Origin: Neocallimastix lanati (nom. inval.)
Lineage: Eukaryota; Neocallimastigomycota; Neocallimastigomycetes; Neocallimastigales; Neocallimastigaceae
NCBI GenBank assembly: GCA_016946835.1
Contig: JACVTC010000015.1
Span: 147,501 to 211,500 of the forward strand
DNA length: 64,000 nucleotides
Direction of reading: 5' to 3'
The position numbers and the translations under genes are program-made. The notes under the pieces are model-generated. The model was not told the origin of the DNA, made no database searches, and was given only the letters and a program-made list of their open reading frames with translations. Shown here piece by piece: positions 1 through 11,590 of the stretch; within the stretch, counting starts at the first letter, position 1, and every line of letters starts with the position of its first letter.

Positions 1-80
1 ATTTATATTATTATATTTTCTATATAATTTTATTTTTTTTTTTTTTTTTTTTAGAATTCTATTAAATTTTTGGAAGAAAT

Positions 81-1697
81 TTATTCTTCATCAGCAGAGT
101 CTTCTTCTTCAACTTCAGCTTCATCAGCTGAATCAACGTCAACATTTTCTTCATCATTAGATTCAACATCTTCAGCATCATCAGCATCAGCATCAGCACT
201 TTCTTCTTCTTCGGAACAGTCATCAGTGTGTCCGAATTCCCAAGTGTCAACGGTAACTTCATCAGAAGCAAGGAAGAAAACGTTCTTAACTCCCTTAACT
301 GGTGCAATTTCAGCGAAAACAGTTTCCATCTTGTCAGAAGCTGGAATTTCAACGTAACCAAGAACTTCTCCTTCAACGGAATCAATTGAAACTTGAATAA
401 CAGCTCCATTCTTAGATTGAGCAACAATTTCAATAGCATCAGCACCTTCAGCAAAATCAACACCAGAAACACCTGACCATTCTCCCTTTTGGTAGGTAAC
501 AGTAGTATGACCTAAACCATTAGTAGAACATCCAGCTTCCCAAGCCATTAAAGCTGCGGTTTGAGTTTCAAAGGCATCAACATTGAATAATTGTGGAACA
601 CCTTCAAGAGTACCAGTGGCATTTAAGAATTTACCATCAACATATGGTAATTCGTTGACATGAGTAGTACGGTATCCCTTAGCTTCTCCGTAGTTTTGAA
701 GGTTAAGCCATTCAGAGTGGTAGAAGATGTACCATTTGTCATGGAATGGAATAACAGTATGGTGATTGTTACCAGTGACAACAAAGAAATCTCCTGGGTT
801 GTTGAAGATAGTGTCAACAAATTCGAATGGACCTAATGGGTTCTTACTAGCCATCATACCAATTCTAGCAGCTCCGAATGGTGACTTTTCATTCCAACTA
901 GTACAGTAAGTGTAGTAGTAGATACCATCAGCCTTGTGAATACCGGAATCTTCATATGGCCATGGAGCATCAAGAAGAACTGGTTCAGTAGCAAGAGAAA
1001 TCATATCATCTCCTAACTTGGCAACACGTAAAGTTCTTGGACGTTCGAATAATGGAGCATCCTTGTATAATGGATGATTATCGTATTCACCTGGAACACC
1101 TCCACCGAAGTAGATGTAGGCAGAACCATCATCATCAACAAAGACAGCTGGATCGAATAACCAAGTAATATCAGCACAATTTGGGGTATCATGACTGATG
1201 AGGTAATCACCGATTGGGTCTTCGAATGGACCAGTTGGAGAATCTGAAGTTAAAACACCAATACCATTACCACTGTTGGCAAAGTAAAGGAAGAACTTTT
1301 CCTTACCATTGATCTTCTTGTGAGCAGCAGTTGGAGCCCATGAGTTTTGAGCCCATTTGGCAGCACCATCCTTACCAGCAGATGGGATTGTACCGTGATC
1401 AACCCAGTTAACTAAATCCTTAGAAGACATAACGTTAATAGTATGAATTAAAGCGTAGTCATTGCTTTCTGGATTTTCATCCATGATTTCAGTGATACCA
1501 TCATTAGTACCGTAAACGTAAACGGTATCATCGTAAACCATAACACCTGGATCAGCAGTGTACTTAATAACGTTGATTGGGTTGTGATCTGGTATTGGTT
1601 TCTTAGTTTCCTTTGGAACAACATTCTTGAAAGCATCGTTAGCACTAACTAAAGCACCAGCAATAGCTAAAATAGTACTGAAGAAAACAGACTTCAT
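81..1697 (-). CDS. secreted glycoside hydrolase family 43 enzyme, copy 1
   Basis: This intact single-exon gene of 538 codons encodes a secreted GH43 enzyme, probably an arabinofuranosidase or xylosidase acting on arabinoxylan side chains; the exact substrate cannot be read from sequence. Residues 1-19 form a signal peptide. The five-bladed propeller domain spans about 35-370. The likely catalytic set is Asp49 (in YTADPGVMVY, base), Asp182 (in FDPAVFVDDDG, pKa modulator) and Glu249 (in YEDSGIHKADG, acid), with the usual family spacing. Residues about 372-488 look like a CBM6-type beta-sandwich. The last 45 residues are almost only Asp, Glu, Ser and Ala. No fungal dockerin is present, so the enzyme is probably free rather than cellulosomal. 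The stop lies 80 bases from the window edge. It is a near twin of the gene at 6382-7992. The family call is firm and the specificity is inferred. Confidence 0.93.
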   Translation of the reverse strand: MKSVFFSTILAIAGALVSANDAFKNVVPKETKKPIPDHNPINVIKYTADPGVMVYDDTVYVYGTNDGITEIMDENPESNDYALIHTINVMSSKDLVNWVDHGTIPSAGKDGAAKWAQNSWAPTAAHKKINGKEKFFLYFANSGNGIGVLTSDSPTGPFEDPIGDYLISHDTPNCADITWLFDPAVFVDDDGSAYIYFGGGVPGEYDNHPLYKDAPLFERPRTLRVAKLGDDMISLATEPVLLDAPWPYEDSGIHKADGIYYYTYCTSWNEKSPFGAARIGMMASKNPLGPFEFVDTIFNNPGDFFVVTGNNHHTVIPFHDKWYIFYHSEWLNLQNYGEAKGYRTTHVNELPYVDGKFLNATGTLEGVPQLFNVDAFETQTAALMAWEAGCSTNGLGHTTVTYQKGEWSGVSGVDFAEGADAIEIVAQSKNGAVIQVSIDSVEGEVLGYVEIPASDKMETVFAEIAPVKGVKNVFFLASDEVTVDTWEFGHTDDCSEEEESADADADDAEDVESNDEENVDVDSADEAEVEEEDSADEE

Positions 1698-2340
1698 TTT
1701 GTTTTTTTTTTTTTTATATTTGTTTTTTTTATTAATTTAAATATTATTTATTTATTTATTTATTTATTTTATATTATTATAGAAATATAATCTATAATTT
1801 GTTAGTATTTAATGAAAAAATTATATATAATATAATTCTTTTTTTTTTTTTTTTTTTTGTTATTTAAAAATAAAATAGAATTTTTATTTTATTTCTATTT
1901 CACTTAAATTACAACAAAAAAAGAAAATTTTAAAGTATTTATATATATATATTTTTTCTTTTTAAATTAATATAAAAAATAAGAATTATATCCCGTATTG
2001 AAATGTCTATTGAATCTTTATTTAATAAAGGTTACACACGGCCTGTTGAGGAGTGGGAATTTTATCTTTTATAATTTATAAATATTAAAATTATAAAATT
2101 ATAAAAATTAAAAAAAAAAGATAAATTAATGAAAATCCTTTTTTAATTTAATAAACAATAAAATTTAATATATTAATATATGTATAAATAAATTAGAATT
2201 CAATATATTTAAGTTAAATATAAATTAAATAATTTAAAAATTATTTTAATTTATTTTTAATTAACGCTTTACCCAATTATTCTATTAATACAACTTTAAT
2301 TAATAATAAATCACTTGTAACCCATATTTTTTTTAAAATG
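1698..2340 (-). promoter_or_regulatory. upstream region conserved between the two GH43 genes
   Basis: Blocks in this stretch recur in the same order upstream of the second GH43 gene (7993-8580). They include AATCTATAATTT, TTAGTATTTAAT, an A/T-rich imperfect inverted repeat around TTTATTTTATTTCTATTTCA, a block starting TGAAAATCCTTTTTT, and TTGTAACCCATA. Conservation in otherwise fast-changing AT spacer shows that the duplication included the promoter and suggests these blocks are regulatory. The long T-run next to the start codon is typical of the flanking DNA here and may be core promoter. No specific factor site is claimed. Confidence 0.5.
2003..2074 (+). other. unexplained 23-codon open stretch in a less AT-rich island
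   Basis: A patch at about 1990-2062 is visibly richer in G and C than its surroundings and is absent from the matching region upstream of the second GH43 gene. It holds an ATG-started 23-codon frame containing IESLFNKGYTRPVEEW. I recognise no family. It may be a fragment of an inserted element or of an old exon; a functional small gene is unlikely. Confidence 0.2.
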
Positions 2341-3063
2341 TCTTTTGAAATATATGGAAAGAAAAAAAGATGTATATGAGAAAGTATAAAAAAATGAAAA
2401 ATAATATTTTCATTATATTCATATTTAACAGTAAATAAAAAATAAATTATTTATATTAAAAAAAAATATAAAAATAATGAAATAACTGAATTTCAAGTAA
2501 GAAATAATAGAAATAAATAAAATAAACTAAAATGGAATAAAATAAGTAATACTTCAAAGGATAAAAAAAAAGTTTTTTTAAAAATGCACATCAAACAAAT
2601 CATTTTTTTTTTTTTTATTTTTTTATTTTTTTAAAACAATTTATAATGTTAATAAATGAAATATTTGAATTAATTATATATTAAAATATATTATTATTTA
2701 TTATTTTTAATAGAAAGAATAATAATAAATTAATAAATTAAAAAATTTATAATATAATAAAATTTTAAATTAATTTTTAATGGTATCCTTTAATAATAAA
2801 ACTGAATAATATTAAATATTATTTTGAATATTTATATATATATTTTTTTTATTTTCTTCCTATACTCCTAAATATAATTTATATTAAAAAATGAAATGAA
2901 TACAATATATAGAATAGATAATTATTAAAATATTTTTTCCTTTTAAATTTCTTTTCATTAATAATAATTTATCAGAATAAATTAACTTTATCTAATAGCC
3001 CATTATCATTATCACCTATTGTTCATTTTTTTTTTTCAAGGATTATGAATTTTACCATTTTAT

Positions 3064-3830
3064 TATTAATTGCTATTATTATTATTATTATTATTATGGC
3101 TATTAATTATTATTATTATTATTTATTTATTATTATTATTTATTTATTATTATTATTATTTGTTATTTATTATTTATTATTTATTATTTATTATTTATTA
3201 TTTATTATTTATTATTTATTATTTATTATTTATTATTTATTATTTATTATTTATTATTTATTATTTATTATTTATTATTTATTATTTATTATTTATTATT
3301 TATTATTTATTATTTATTATTTAATTTTATTATTTAATTATTTATTATTCAATTATTTATTATTTATTATTTATTATTTATTATTTATTATTTATTATTT
3401 ATTATTTATTATTTATTATTTATTATTTAATTTTTATTATTTAATTATTTATTATTCAATTATTTATTATTTATTATTTATTATTCGATTATTTATTATT
3501 TATTATTTATTATTTATTATTTATTATTATTTATTATTCCATTATTTATTATTTATTATTATTTATTTATTATTATTATTTATTTATTATTATTATTATT
3601 TGTTATTTATTATTTATTATTTATTATTTATTATTTATTATTTATTATTTATTATTTATTATTTATTATTTATTATTTATTATTTATTATTTATTATTTA
3701 TTATTTATTATTTATTATTTATTATTTATTATTTATTATTTATTATTTATTATTTATTATTTAATTTTTATTATTTAATTATTTATTATTCAATTATTTA
3801 TTATTTATTATTTATTATTTATTATTCAAA
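3064..3830 (+). repeat. 7-bp satellite (TATTATT)n with 440-bp higher-order copies
   Basis: This array is mostly the heptamer TATTATT, preceded by short TTA and TTTA tracts. Landmark variants recur 440 bases apart (TTTGTTATTTATT at about 3160 and 3600; TTAATTTT at 3321 and 3761), so the block contains a larger tandem duplication. Because 7 and 3 share no factor, the array reads open as a repeating YYLLFII heptapeptide. That is a property of the repeat, not a protein. Confidence 0.9.
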
Positions 3831-3839
3831 AAAATTATA

Positions 3840-4243
3840 ACAATTAATATGATTAAAGTTCATATGAATATATTATTATTATAATGATTTATAATGATAA
3901 TGATAATAAGCAGATTAATAATAAAAATTGTTTTTATTTATTATTAATTTTTTAATTTTTAATTTATAAAGTATAAAATATAAAGTTTATAATAAATTTA
4001 AAAAAAATAAAAAAAAATCAAATCTTAAAAATTTTATGTAACCATGAAAAAAGTTATTTTTAATTAATTATATATTAAAACTGGAGAAATTGTTAAGTTT
4101 GTTTAGGTCCTTTTAATTTATGAAAAGTACAACATCAACATCTTTATTTTAAAATGACATACATACAATTTATTTAAATAATATAATATAAAATTTATTT
4201 AATAATTAAATAATTATTCATTCATTATTCAATTTAATTAATT

Positions 4244-4287
<44 letters not shown>

Positions 4288-4566
4288 TTATTTATTAAAA
4301 AAATACTCTTTGTATCATTCAATTATTTAATTATTTATTATTTATTATTTAGTATTTGTTATTTATTTATTTATTATTTGTTACATATTTATTATTTATT
4401 TATTATTTATTATTTATTATTTATTTATTAGTTACTTATTTATTATTTATTTATTTATTATTATTTATTTATTTATTTATTATTTGTTACATATTTATAT
4501 ATTAAATATGAACCTATAAAATTAATATTAATATAATTGTTTTTGATTTATTTGATTTAATATTTC

Positions 4567-4598
<32 letters not shown>

Positions 4599-6300
4599 TA
4601 AATTAATTTTAAATCCTTTTTTATTATAGTATTGACCATAACAAATTATATTTCTTTATTACTTTATAATTTATACCTATAAAAATGAAAAATGAACATT
4701 TTGTTTTTTAATTCAATTTAAATTTATTATTATTGTCATGACTTATGATCCTTATTAATATCTATTGTATTGTAAAAATAAAAATTAATGAAACAGTAAA
4801 ATAAGCTTGCATTATTAGATTTTTACTATTAAATAAATATTAATAAATTAATGTATTTAGATAATTAAAAGTTTTAAATTAATATTAATATATATAACTA
4901 ATAAAACTTTTTAGTAAATAAAAAAAAATATTAAATAAAAGATAAATAAAAATAAAATAATTATTATATAACTATAGAAATTGAATATTATACTTTTATT
5001 TATTTATTTATTTTTATTAAAATAATATTTAACAATGAACTCAATATTTATTACAAAAATATAATGTAATTTTATTGATTCTATAATATCTTTTAATTTT
5101 AATAATATTAATTGTAAATAAAAAAAAAATATAATAGTAGTGAAATGAATATAAAAATATTACAAAAGATTTATTTCAAAAATCAATTATATAAATAATA
5201 TACACTATTGAATATCATTTTAAAAATATATATATATAAATATAATTTATAAATAATTGAATGTCTTTTTATTTTTATATATTTATTTTATATATTCATT
5301 TTATATATTTATTTTTATTTTTATTTTTATTTTTTATTTTTATTATTATTTTTATTTTTAATGAATTTTAATCTGAATTTGAATTTGAATTATGTTGTTA
5401 ATATCTATTTATTTAAATTAATTTAAAGAACATCTGGAGACAAAAAAATTATATTAAATTTTTAATAAAAAAAAAAAAAAAATTTTATTAATAATAATGA
5501 ATTAATAAAAAGATTTTTGGTAATTATAAATTATTATTATTAGTATTAAATTATTTTTATTTTTATTAAAATATGGTATTATTTTCAAAATTTTTTTTTT
5601 TTATTTTATTTTATATTTTATTTAGAAATCTGGTAATATAAGATATTCATATTTATATATTTATTTATATATACATTTTAAATTATTATTAAATATACAT
5701 AATAGTAAAGGATTATATTATTATTATTATTGATTATATATTAATTAATATTTCTTTTATAATATGATAAATGAATATTATAAAATTTTTTATCATTTAT
5801 TTATTTATTTTTTTATTTTTATTTTTTTTTTTATATTAAAACCCTTTTACATATTAAATAATTACTATTACTTTCACATTATAAATATTATAATAATATT
5901 TTAATATATTAATAATGTTTAATGAACTTTTAAAATTATTGGACATAAGAATATAAAGGTAATAAAACAAATACATATATACACACAATTCAATAATAGA
6001 TAACAGAAAATTAATCAAAAAAAAATTTTTTTTTTTAATTTTTTATTATTGTAATTATTTTTTTATTTATGTATATATATTTTTACATTTTTATTTTTTT
6101 ATTTATATTTTATATTTATATATATATATATATTGTTTCTATCCCTTTTAAAATATATTTAAGAAATTATTTTTTTCTTACAATTTCATAAAAATTTCAA
6201 AAATATTTGAAATTTTTAATTATTTGCTATTTTTCATGGTATTTTTTTTAATATTTTATAAAATAATTTTTATATTTTCTATATAATTTTTTTTTGAAAT
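3840..6300. other. intergenic AT-rich spacer between the GH43 genes
   Basis: No gene is seen here. The stretch holds A- and T-runs, an (ATTT)n and heptamer-like tract at about 4195-4500, short AT microsatellites, and at its right end (about 6268-6381) a segment matching the region just 3' of the first GH43 gene, including ATATTTTCTATATAATTTT. Confidence 0.6.
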
Positions 6301-6381
6301 ATTGATTAATAATATTCATTTTATTTTTTTAAAAAAAAATAGTTTGTTCTTTAAAAATTTTATTAAATTTTTAGAAGAAAT

Positions 6382-7992
6382 TTATTCTTCATCAGCAGAG
6401 TCTTCTTCTTCAACTTCAGCTTCATCAGCATCAGCTTCAACATTTTCTTCATCATCAGATTCAACATTTTCAGCATCAGCACCAGCATCAGCACTTTCTT
6501 CTTCATCGGATTCATCACTAGTGTTTCCGAATTCCCAAGTATCAACAGTAACTTCATCAGAAGCAAGGAAGAAAATGTTCTTAACTCCCTTAACTGGTGC
6601 AATTTCAGTGTAAACAGTTTCCATCTTGTCAGAAGCTGGAATTTCAACGTAACCAAGAACTTCTCCTTCAACGGAATCAATTGAAACTTGAATAACAGCT
6701 CCATTCTTAGATTGAGCAACAATTTCAATAGTGTCAGCACCTTCATCAAAGTCAACACCAGAAACACCTGACCATTCTCCCTTTTGGTAGGTAACAGTAG
6801 TGTGACCTAAACCATTAGTAGAACATCCAGCTTCCCAAGCCATTAAAGCAGCGGTTTGAGTTTCAAAGGCATCAACATTGAATAATTGTGGAACACCTTC
6901 AAGAGTACCAGTGGCATTTAAAAATTTACCATCAACATATGGTAATTCATTGACATGAGTAGTACGGTATCCCTTAGCTTCTCCAAAGTTTTGAAGGTTA
7001 AGCCATTCAGAGTGGTAGAAGATGTACCATTTGTCATGGAATGGAATAACAGTGTGGTGATTGTTACCAGTGACAACAAAGAAATCTCCTGGGTTGTTGA
7101 AGATAGTGTCAACAAATTCGAATGGACCTAATGGGTTCTTACTAGCCATCATACCAATTCTAGCAGCTCCGAATGGTGACTTAGCATTCCAGCTAGTACA
7201 GTAAGTGTAGTAGTAGATACCATCAGCCTTGTGAATACCGGAATCTTCATATGGCCATGGAGCATCAAGAAGAACTGGTTCAGTAGCAAGAGAAATCATA
7301 TCATCTCCTAACTTGGCAACACGTAAAGTTCTTGGACGTTCGAATAATGGAGCATCCTTGTATAATGGATGATTATCGTATTCACCTGGAACACCTCCAC
7401 CGAAGTAGATGTAGGCTGAACCATCATCATCAACAAAGACAGCTGGATCGAATAACCAAGTAATATCAGCACAATTTGGGGTATCATGACTGATGAGGTA
7501 ATCACCAATTGGGTCTTCGAAAGGACCAGTTGGAGAATCTGAAGTTAAAACACCAATACCATTACCACTGTTGGCAAAGTAAAGGAAGAACTTTTCCTTA
7601 CCATTGATCTTCTTGTGAGCAGCAGTTGGAGCCCATGAGTTTTGAGCCCACTTGGCAGCACCATCCTTACCAGCAGATGGGATTGTACCGTGATCAACCC
7701 AGTTAACTAAATCCTTAGAAGACATAACATTAATAGTATGAATTAAAGCGTAGTCATTGCTTTCTGGGTTTTCTCCCATGATTTCAGTGATACCATCATT
7801 AGTACCGTAAACGTAAACGGTATCATCGTAAACCATAACACCTGGATCAGCAGTGTACTTAATAACATTGATTGGGTTGTGATCTGGAATTGGTTTCTTA
7901 GTTTCCTTTGGAACAACATCCTTGAAAGCATCGTTAGCACTAACTAAAGCACCAGCAATAGCTAAAATAGTACTGAAGAAAACAGACTTCAT
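6382..7992 (-). CDS. secreted glycoside hydrolase family 43 enzyme, copy 2
   Basis: This 536-codon paralogue of the gene at 81-1697 is in the same orientation, with start codons about 6.3 kb apart. The signal peptide, Asp49, Asp182 and Glu249 are at the same residues, and there are no indels through the catalytic and CBM6-like domains. The differences are scattered substitutions (for example residues 25, 73, 270, 336, 416 and 421), with a concentration in the acidic tail after about residue 490, where length and order of Asp, Glu, Ala and Ser differ and a Cys present in copy 1 is absent. Both frames are fully open, so both copies look functional. As for copy 1, the GH43 assignment is firm and the exact substrate is unknown. 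Confidence 0.93.
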   Translation of the reverse strand: MKSVFFSTILAIAGALVSANDAFKDVVPKETKKPIPDHNPINVIKYTADPGVMVYDDTVYVYGTNDGITEIMGENPESNDYALIHTINVMSSKDLVNWVDHGTIPSAGKDGAAKWAQNSWAPTAAHKKINGKEKFFLYFANSGNGIGVLTSDSPTGPFEDPIGDYLISHDTPNCADITWLFDPAVFVDDDGSAYIYFGGGVPGEYDNHPLYKDAPLFERPRTLRVAKLGDDMISLATEPVLLDAPWPYEDSGIHKADGIYYYTYCTSWNAKSPFGAARIGMMASKNPLGPFEFVDTIFNNPGDFFVVTGNNHHTVIPFHDKWYIFYHSEWLNLQNFGEAKGYRTTHVNELPYVDGKFLNATGTLEGVPQLFNVDAFETQTAALMAWEAGCSTNGLGHTTVTYQKGEWSGVSGVDFDEGADTIEIVAQSKNGAVIQVSIDSVEGEVLGYVEIPASDKMETVYTEIAPVKGVKNIFFLASDEVTVDTWEFGNTSDESDEEESADAGADAENVESDDEENVEADADEAEVEEEDSADEE

Positions 7993-8580
7993 TTTGTTTA
8001 TTTTTTATAAACTTTAAATTAAATTTTTATTTTTTTTGATGAATTTAAATATTTTTATTTATTTTTTATTTTAATTTTTTTTTTTAATTCTATTATAGAA
8101 AAATAATCTATAATTTATTTATTTTTATTTTTATTTTTTAGTATTTAATTGAAAATTATATTCTATATAATTTTTTCTAATTAATAACTATTTTTTTTAA
8201 AAAAAAATAAAATAGAACTTTTATTTTATTTCTATTTCACTTGAAGTTTGAAATAAAAAGAAATTTCAATGTATTTATATTTTTTTTAAATAATTATTAA
8301 AACAATTATTTTGTATTACATTATAACATTATATCAATAAGAATTTTGAATAAAATATTTAAAAAAATAAAATTAATTAATGAAAATCCTTTTTTCTAAT
8401 TTAATAAATAATAAACTTTTTTAATAAATAAATGAATAAAAATTAATTTATTTGAGTTTATTTAAATTAAAAAACACAATTGTTTTAATTTATTTTTAAT
8501 TTAGATTAACCCAAATATTTTCAATTGAAAATCTATATAATAATTTTAAATAATAATAAATGATTTGTAACCCATACTTT
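7993..8580 (-). promoter_or_regulatory. upstream region of GH43 copy 2, conserved with copy 1
   Basis: This carries the same ordered blocks as 1698-2340 (AATCTATAATTT, TTAGTATTTAAT, the TTTATTTTATTTCTATTTCA box, TGAAAATCCTTTTTT, TTGTAACCCATA). It lacks the less AT-rich island found at about 1990-2062 in the other copy. Confidence 0.5.
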
Positions 8581-8649
8581 ATATATCTTCAAAAGTACAT
8601 AATTAAAAAAGGAAAGATATACATAAGTACTATATTAAAAAAAAAAAAA

Positions 8650-9530
8650 AAAGAATAATTACATTGTTTAAGGTAATCCTTCTTTTATATAAAAAAAAAA
8701 AACAAAAAAAAACAATAAAGATAAAAAAAATTGAATAAAAATAAAAAATAAATTAAAAAAATATGTAAAAAAAAAAGAATCAACATAATTGAATAAATGA
8801 GTAATATAGTAATACTTTATATAAGTTTTCTTTAGATATATATATTTTTACAATAATATCAGCCATGTCATAATTTCTTATATTGTTTTATCTTTTTTTT
8901 TTTTTTTAATTATTTTTATTTAGTTTTATTTACATTTTTTTAAATTTACAATCCTTTTAATTCGTTAATAATTTTGAATTTAATTAGTACTAATAAATTA
9001 AATATTTGTATCAAATGTATATGAAAATATATCAATATATATTATCTTTAATTAAAAAAAATTAATAATAAATAATAAATAAATTTAAAATTATATTAAA
9101 AAATATAATATTGAAAAAAAAAAAATTGAAAATTATAATAATAAAAATATAATAAATAATAAATAATTGTTAAATTTATATTAAAAAATATGATATTAAA
9201 ATATATAATAAATAATAAATAAATTTAAAATTATATTAAAAAAAATATAATATTAAAAAAGAATAAATTTAAAATTATATCATAACTTTATATTAAATTA
9301 AATTTTCAAAATATTATATCAAAAAAATTAAAAAAATAAGCTATCCTGAGAAAATTGAATGGTTTAATAATAACAAAAGAACAAAAGTATGATATTTATA
9401 TGAATGTATGTATAATATTTTGGAATAATAAAAATAATTATATAAATATATATAATCAATATATAAAAATTCATAATACAAAGTTTTGAAAATTTAAAGA
9501 CAAAAAAAAAAAAAGAATTAAAATAAGAAA
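8650..9530. other. AT-rich spacer without recognisable genes
   Basis: This is dominated by poly(A) tracts and degenerate ATAATAAATA repeats. I see no exon-like or transposon-like sequence. Confidence 0.6.
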
Positions 9531-9534
9531 TAGA

Positions 9535-10072
9535 TGGAAAGAGGGATTCCGTAATTATTATTCCAGGTTAAGTATTTCCACTTTATATATATAATTATTA
9601 GTCTAAATATTCTAGGTAATAAAGATAAGATGCTGTCTTAACTGTGGGCTTGAGAGGGTTGCACAAGTACTCTCATTTAATATATTTACGAGAGAATTAC
9701 GAGCATTGGGATACATATCATGTATCCATATAAATATAATACATTCTACTTGATGTAGATATATTCTACTTAAATTGTAATCTTTTTGACGTTTATGCAT
9801 TTGACAAGGGAACTAGTACTTAATTCATTAAATTATAATGGACTCACTTCAAAGGAAAGTTAGGTACTTGAGAAGCATTCGGAAAAAAAGGGTACTTGAA
9901 AAATTCTCAGCAATAATATGCAAGTCAGAACGCCAATGCTGAATACTCAGTAAGGCTGTCCAGTAGGGACATTATCTGCCTATGAAAAAAGCATACGGAA
10001 GTGTTATGACTACCTCAATATTTCCAATGCCCCTGAGGGGGGACTGAAATCAAGGGCGGTAAACACCAGAAA
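9535..10072 (+). mobile_element. dispersed non-coding element, copy 1 (SINE-like, poly(A)-ended)
   Basis: This patch of more balanced composition in AT-rich DNA ends in a poly(A) run. Ordered blocks are shared with 42285-42888: TAACTGTGGGC.TGAGAGGG, a block ending in AAAATTCTCA.CAATAAT, CACTCAGTAAGGCTGTC, and a 3' block with CCTGAGGGG before CACC.GAA.TAAAAA. No coding frame is present. The poly(A) end and dispersed copies point to a retroposed, SINE-like element or the 3' end of a longer one. This copy has decayed, and I found no clear target duplication. Confidence 0.6.
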
Positions 10073-10079
10073 TAAAAAA

Positions 10080-10550
10080 AAAAAAGTTAATTATTATTCA
10101 ATTTTGAGAATATCATAAATTTATTTATAAAAAAATTTTCTTTATTTTGAAATATTAATGTTCATTTTTTTTTTTTTATTTGAACCAAAAAGTAAATTTT
10201 TTTTTTATAAATAACAAGAAAAAAATGAAAGATTTCCAATATATGAAATAATTAATAAAACAACTTTAAATCTTTCCAATCAATAATGTAAATATAAAAT
10301 ATGAGATATCTTGATATTCTCTTGAAATAATTGAAGTTAAATTGAATTGAGATGTTTTTATTTCATATTTTTCAATATTTCATTAATTAGTATTAATTTA
10401 ATCCTATCTAATATATCTATAATATTATTAAATAAACTGAACAGTAATAATTTATTGGAATAATATTAATCGCTGTTAAAAATAAAAATAAAAATTATTA
10501 AATGTTCACCATATTGTGTATTGAATAAAATAAAAAAAAAATAATATGAA

Positions 10551-10585
<35 letters not shown>

Positions 10586-11539
10586 GAAAACAATATAAAT
10601 TATTTATTTAAAGGATTAAATTAAATTTTTTTTTTTTTTTTTTGAAGATGAATAATATTAATATTTATAATAAATTATAATAAATTATAATATTTTATAA
10701 TATTAATATTAATATTTATATTATTAATATAAAGATAATGGTCAACATTAAAGATAATAATAACAATAGCTAAAATAATTTTAAAAAACATGTATATTAA
10801 ATTTAATTAAAATTTAATGTATATTAAAAAATTTTAATTATTATTGTTATTTTGTGTAACAATAAAATATTAAAAAGGATACAAGATGAATTGAAGGAAA
10901 ATGACCAAAATTTATATTATCTTATATTCTAAATTGAAATGGGATACCTTAAAAAATAAATGATTTTGGCTGGTTGGGATGGCTGGTGAGTTGTTCGGTT
11001 AGTTGGTTAATTGGTTAGTTAATTAATAAAAATTTATAATTATAAATTTAATAAAACGATATATAATTTTATTATTAGTATTTTTTATAATTCTATTTTT
11101 TGTCAAATGTTCATTTCTTTTTTTTTTAAAAAAAAAATTATTCTTTTTAATAATAATAAATAATTATTATTAAAAAGAATAATTATATAAATTTCTATTA
11201 ATTAATGTAGATATATAAATATAGTATAAAAAAAAAAAGAAATGAAGTATTAATATTTAATAATATAAATATAAAAATATAAAAAAAACAAATTAATAAA
11301 TTAATATGAATATTAAAAAAAAATTTTTTTTTCTTTTCATTTATTTTTTAATAGAATAAAAAAAGTTCAAATATTCAATAAAATGTATTCATAAAATGTT
11401 CATATTATATTATAATGTATTGTGCCTCATAACTGAATCAATAATAGTAATAATTAAATAATAATAATAATAATAATAATAAATAATTAAATAATCAACC
11501 TTTTAGCCTTCTTAAAATAAAGTAGAAATCCATCAATTA

Positions 11540-11590
<51 letters not shown>

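Noticed and set aside
62-472. Leu/Met/Lys-rich open frames overlapping the GH43 genes on either strand
   Set aside because: They lie in alternate frames of intact GH43 genes; composition is a shadow of GH43 codon use. The same applies at 70-357, 6302-6613 and 6363-6767.
3045-3764. Open frame of 239 codons, YYLLFII repeats
   Set aside because: Pure product of the heptamer satellite, which is open in several frames. The same holds at 25827-26801, 60403-60717 and 62214-62456.
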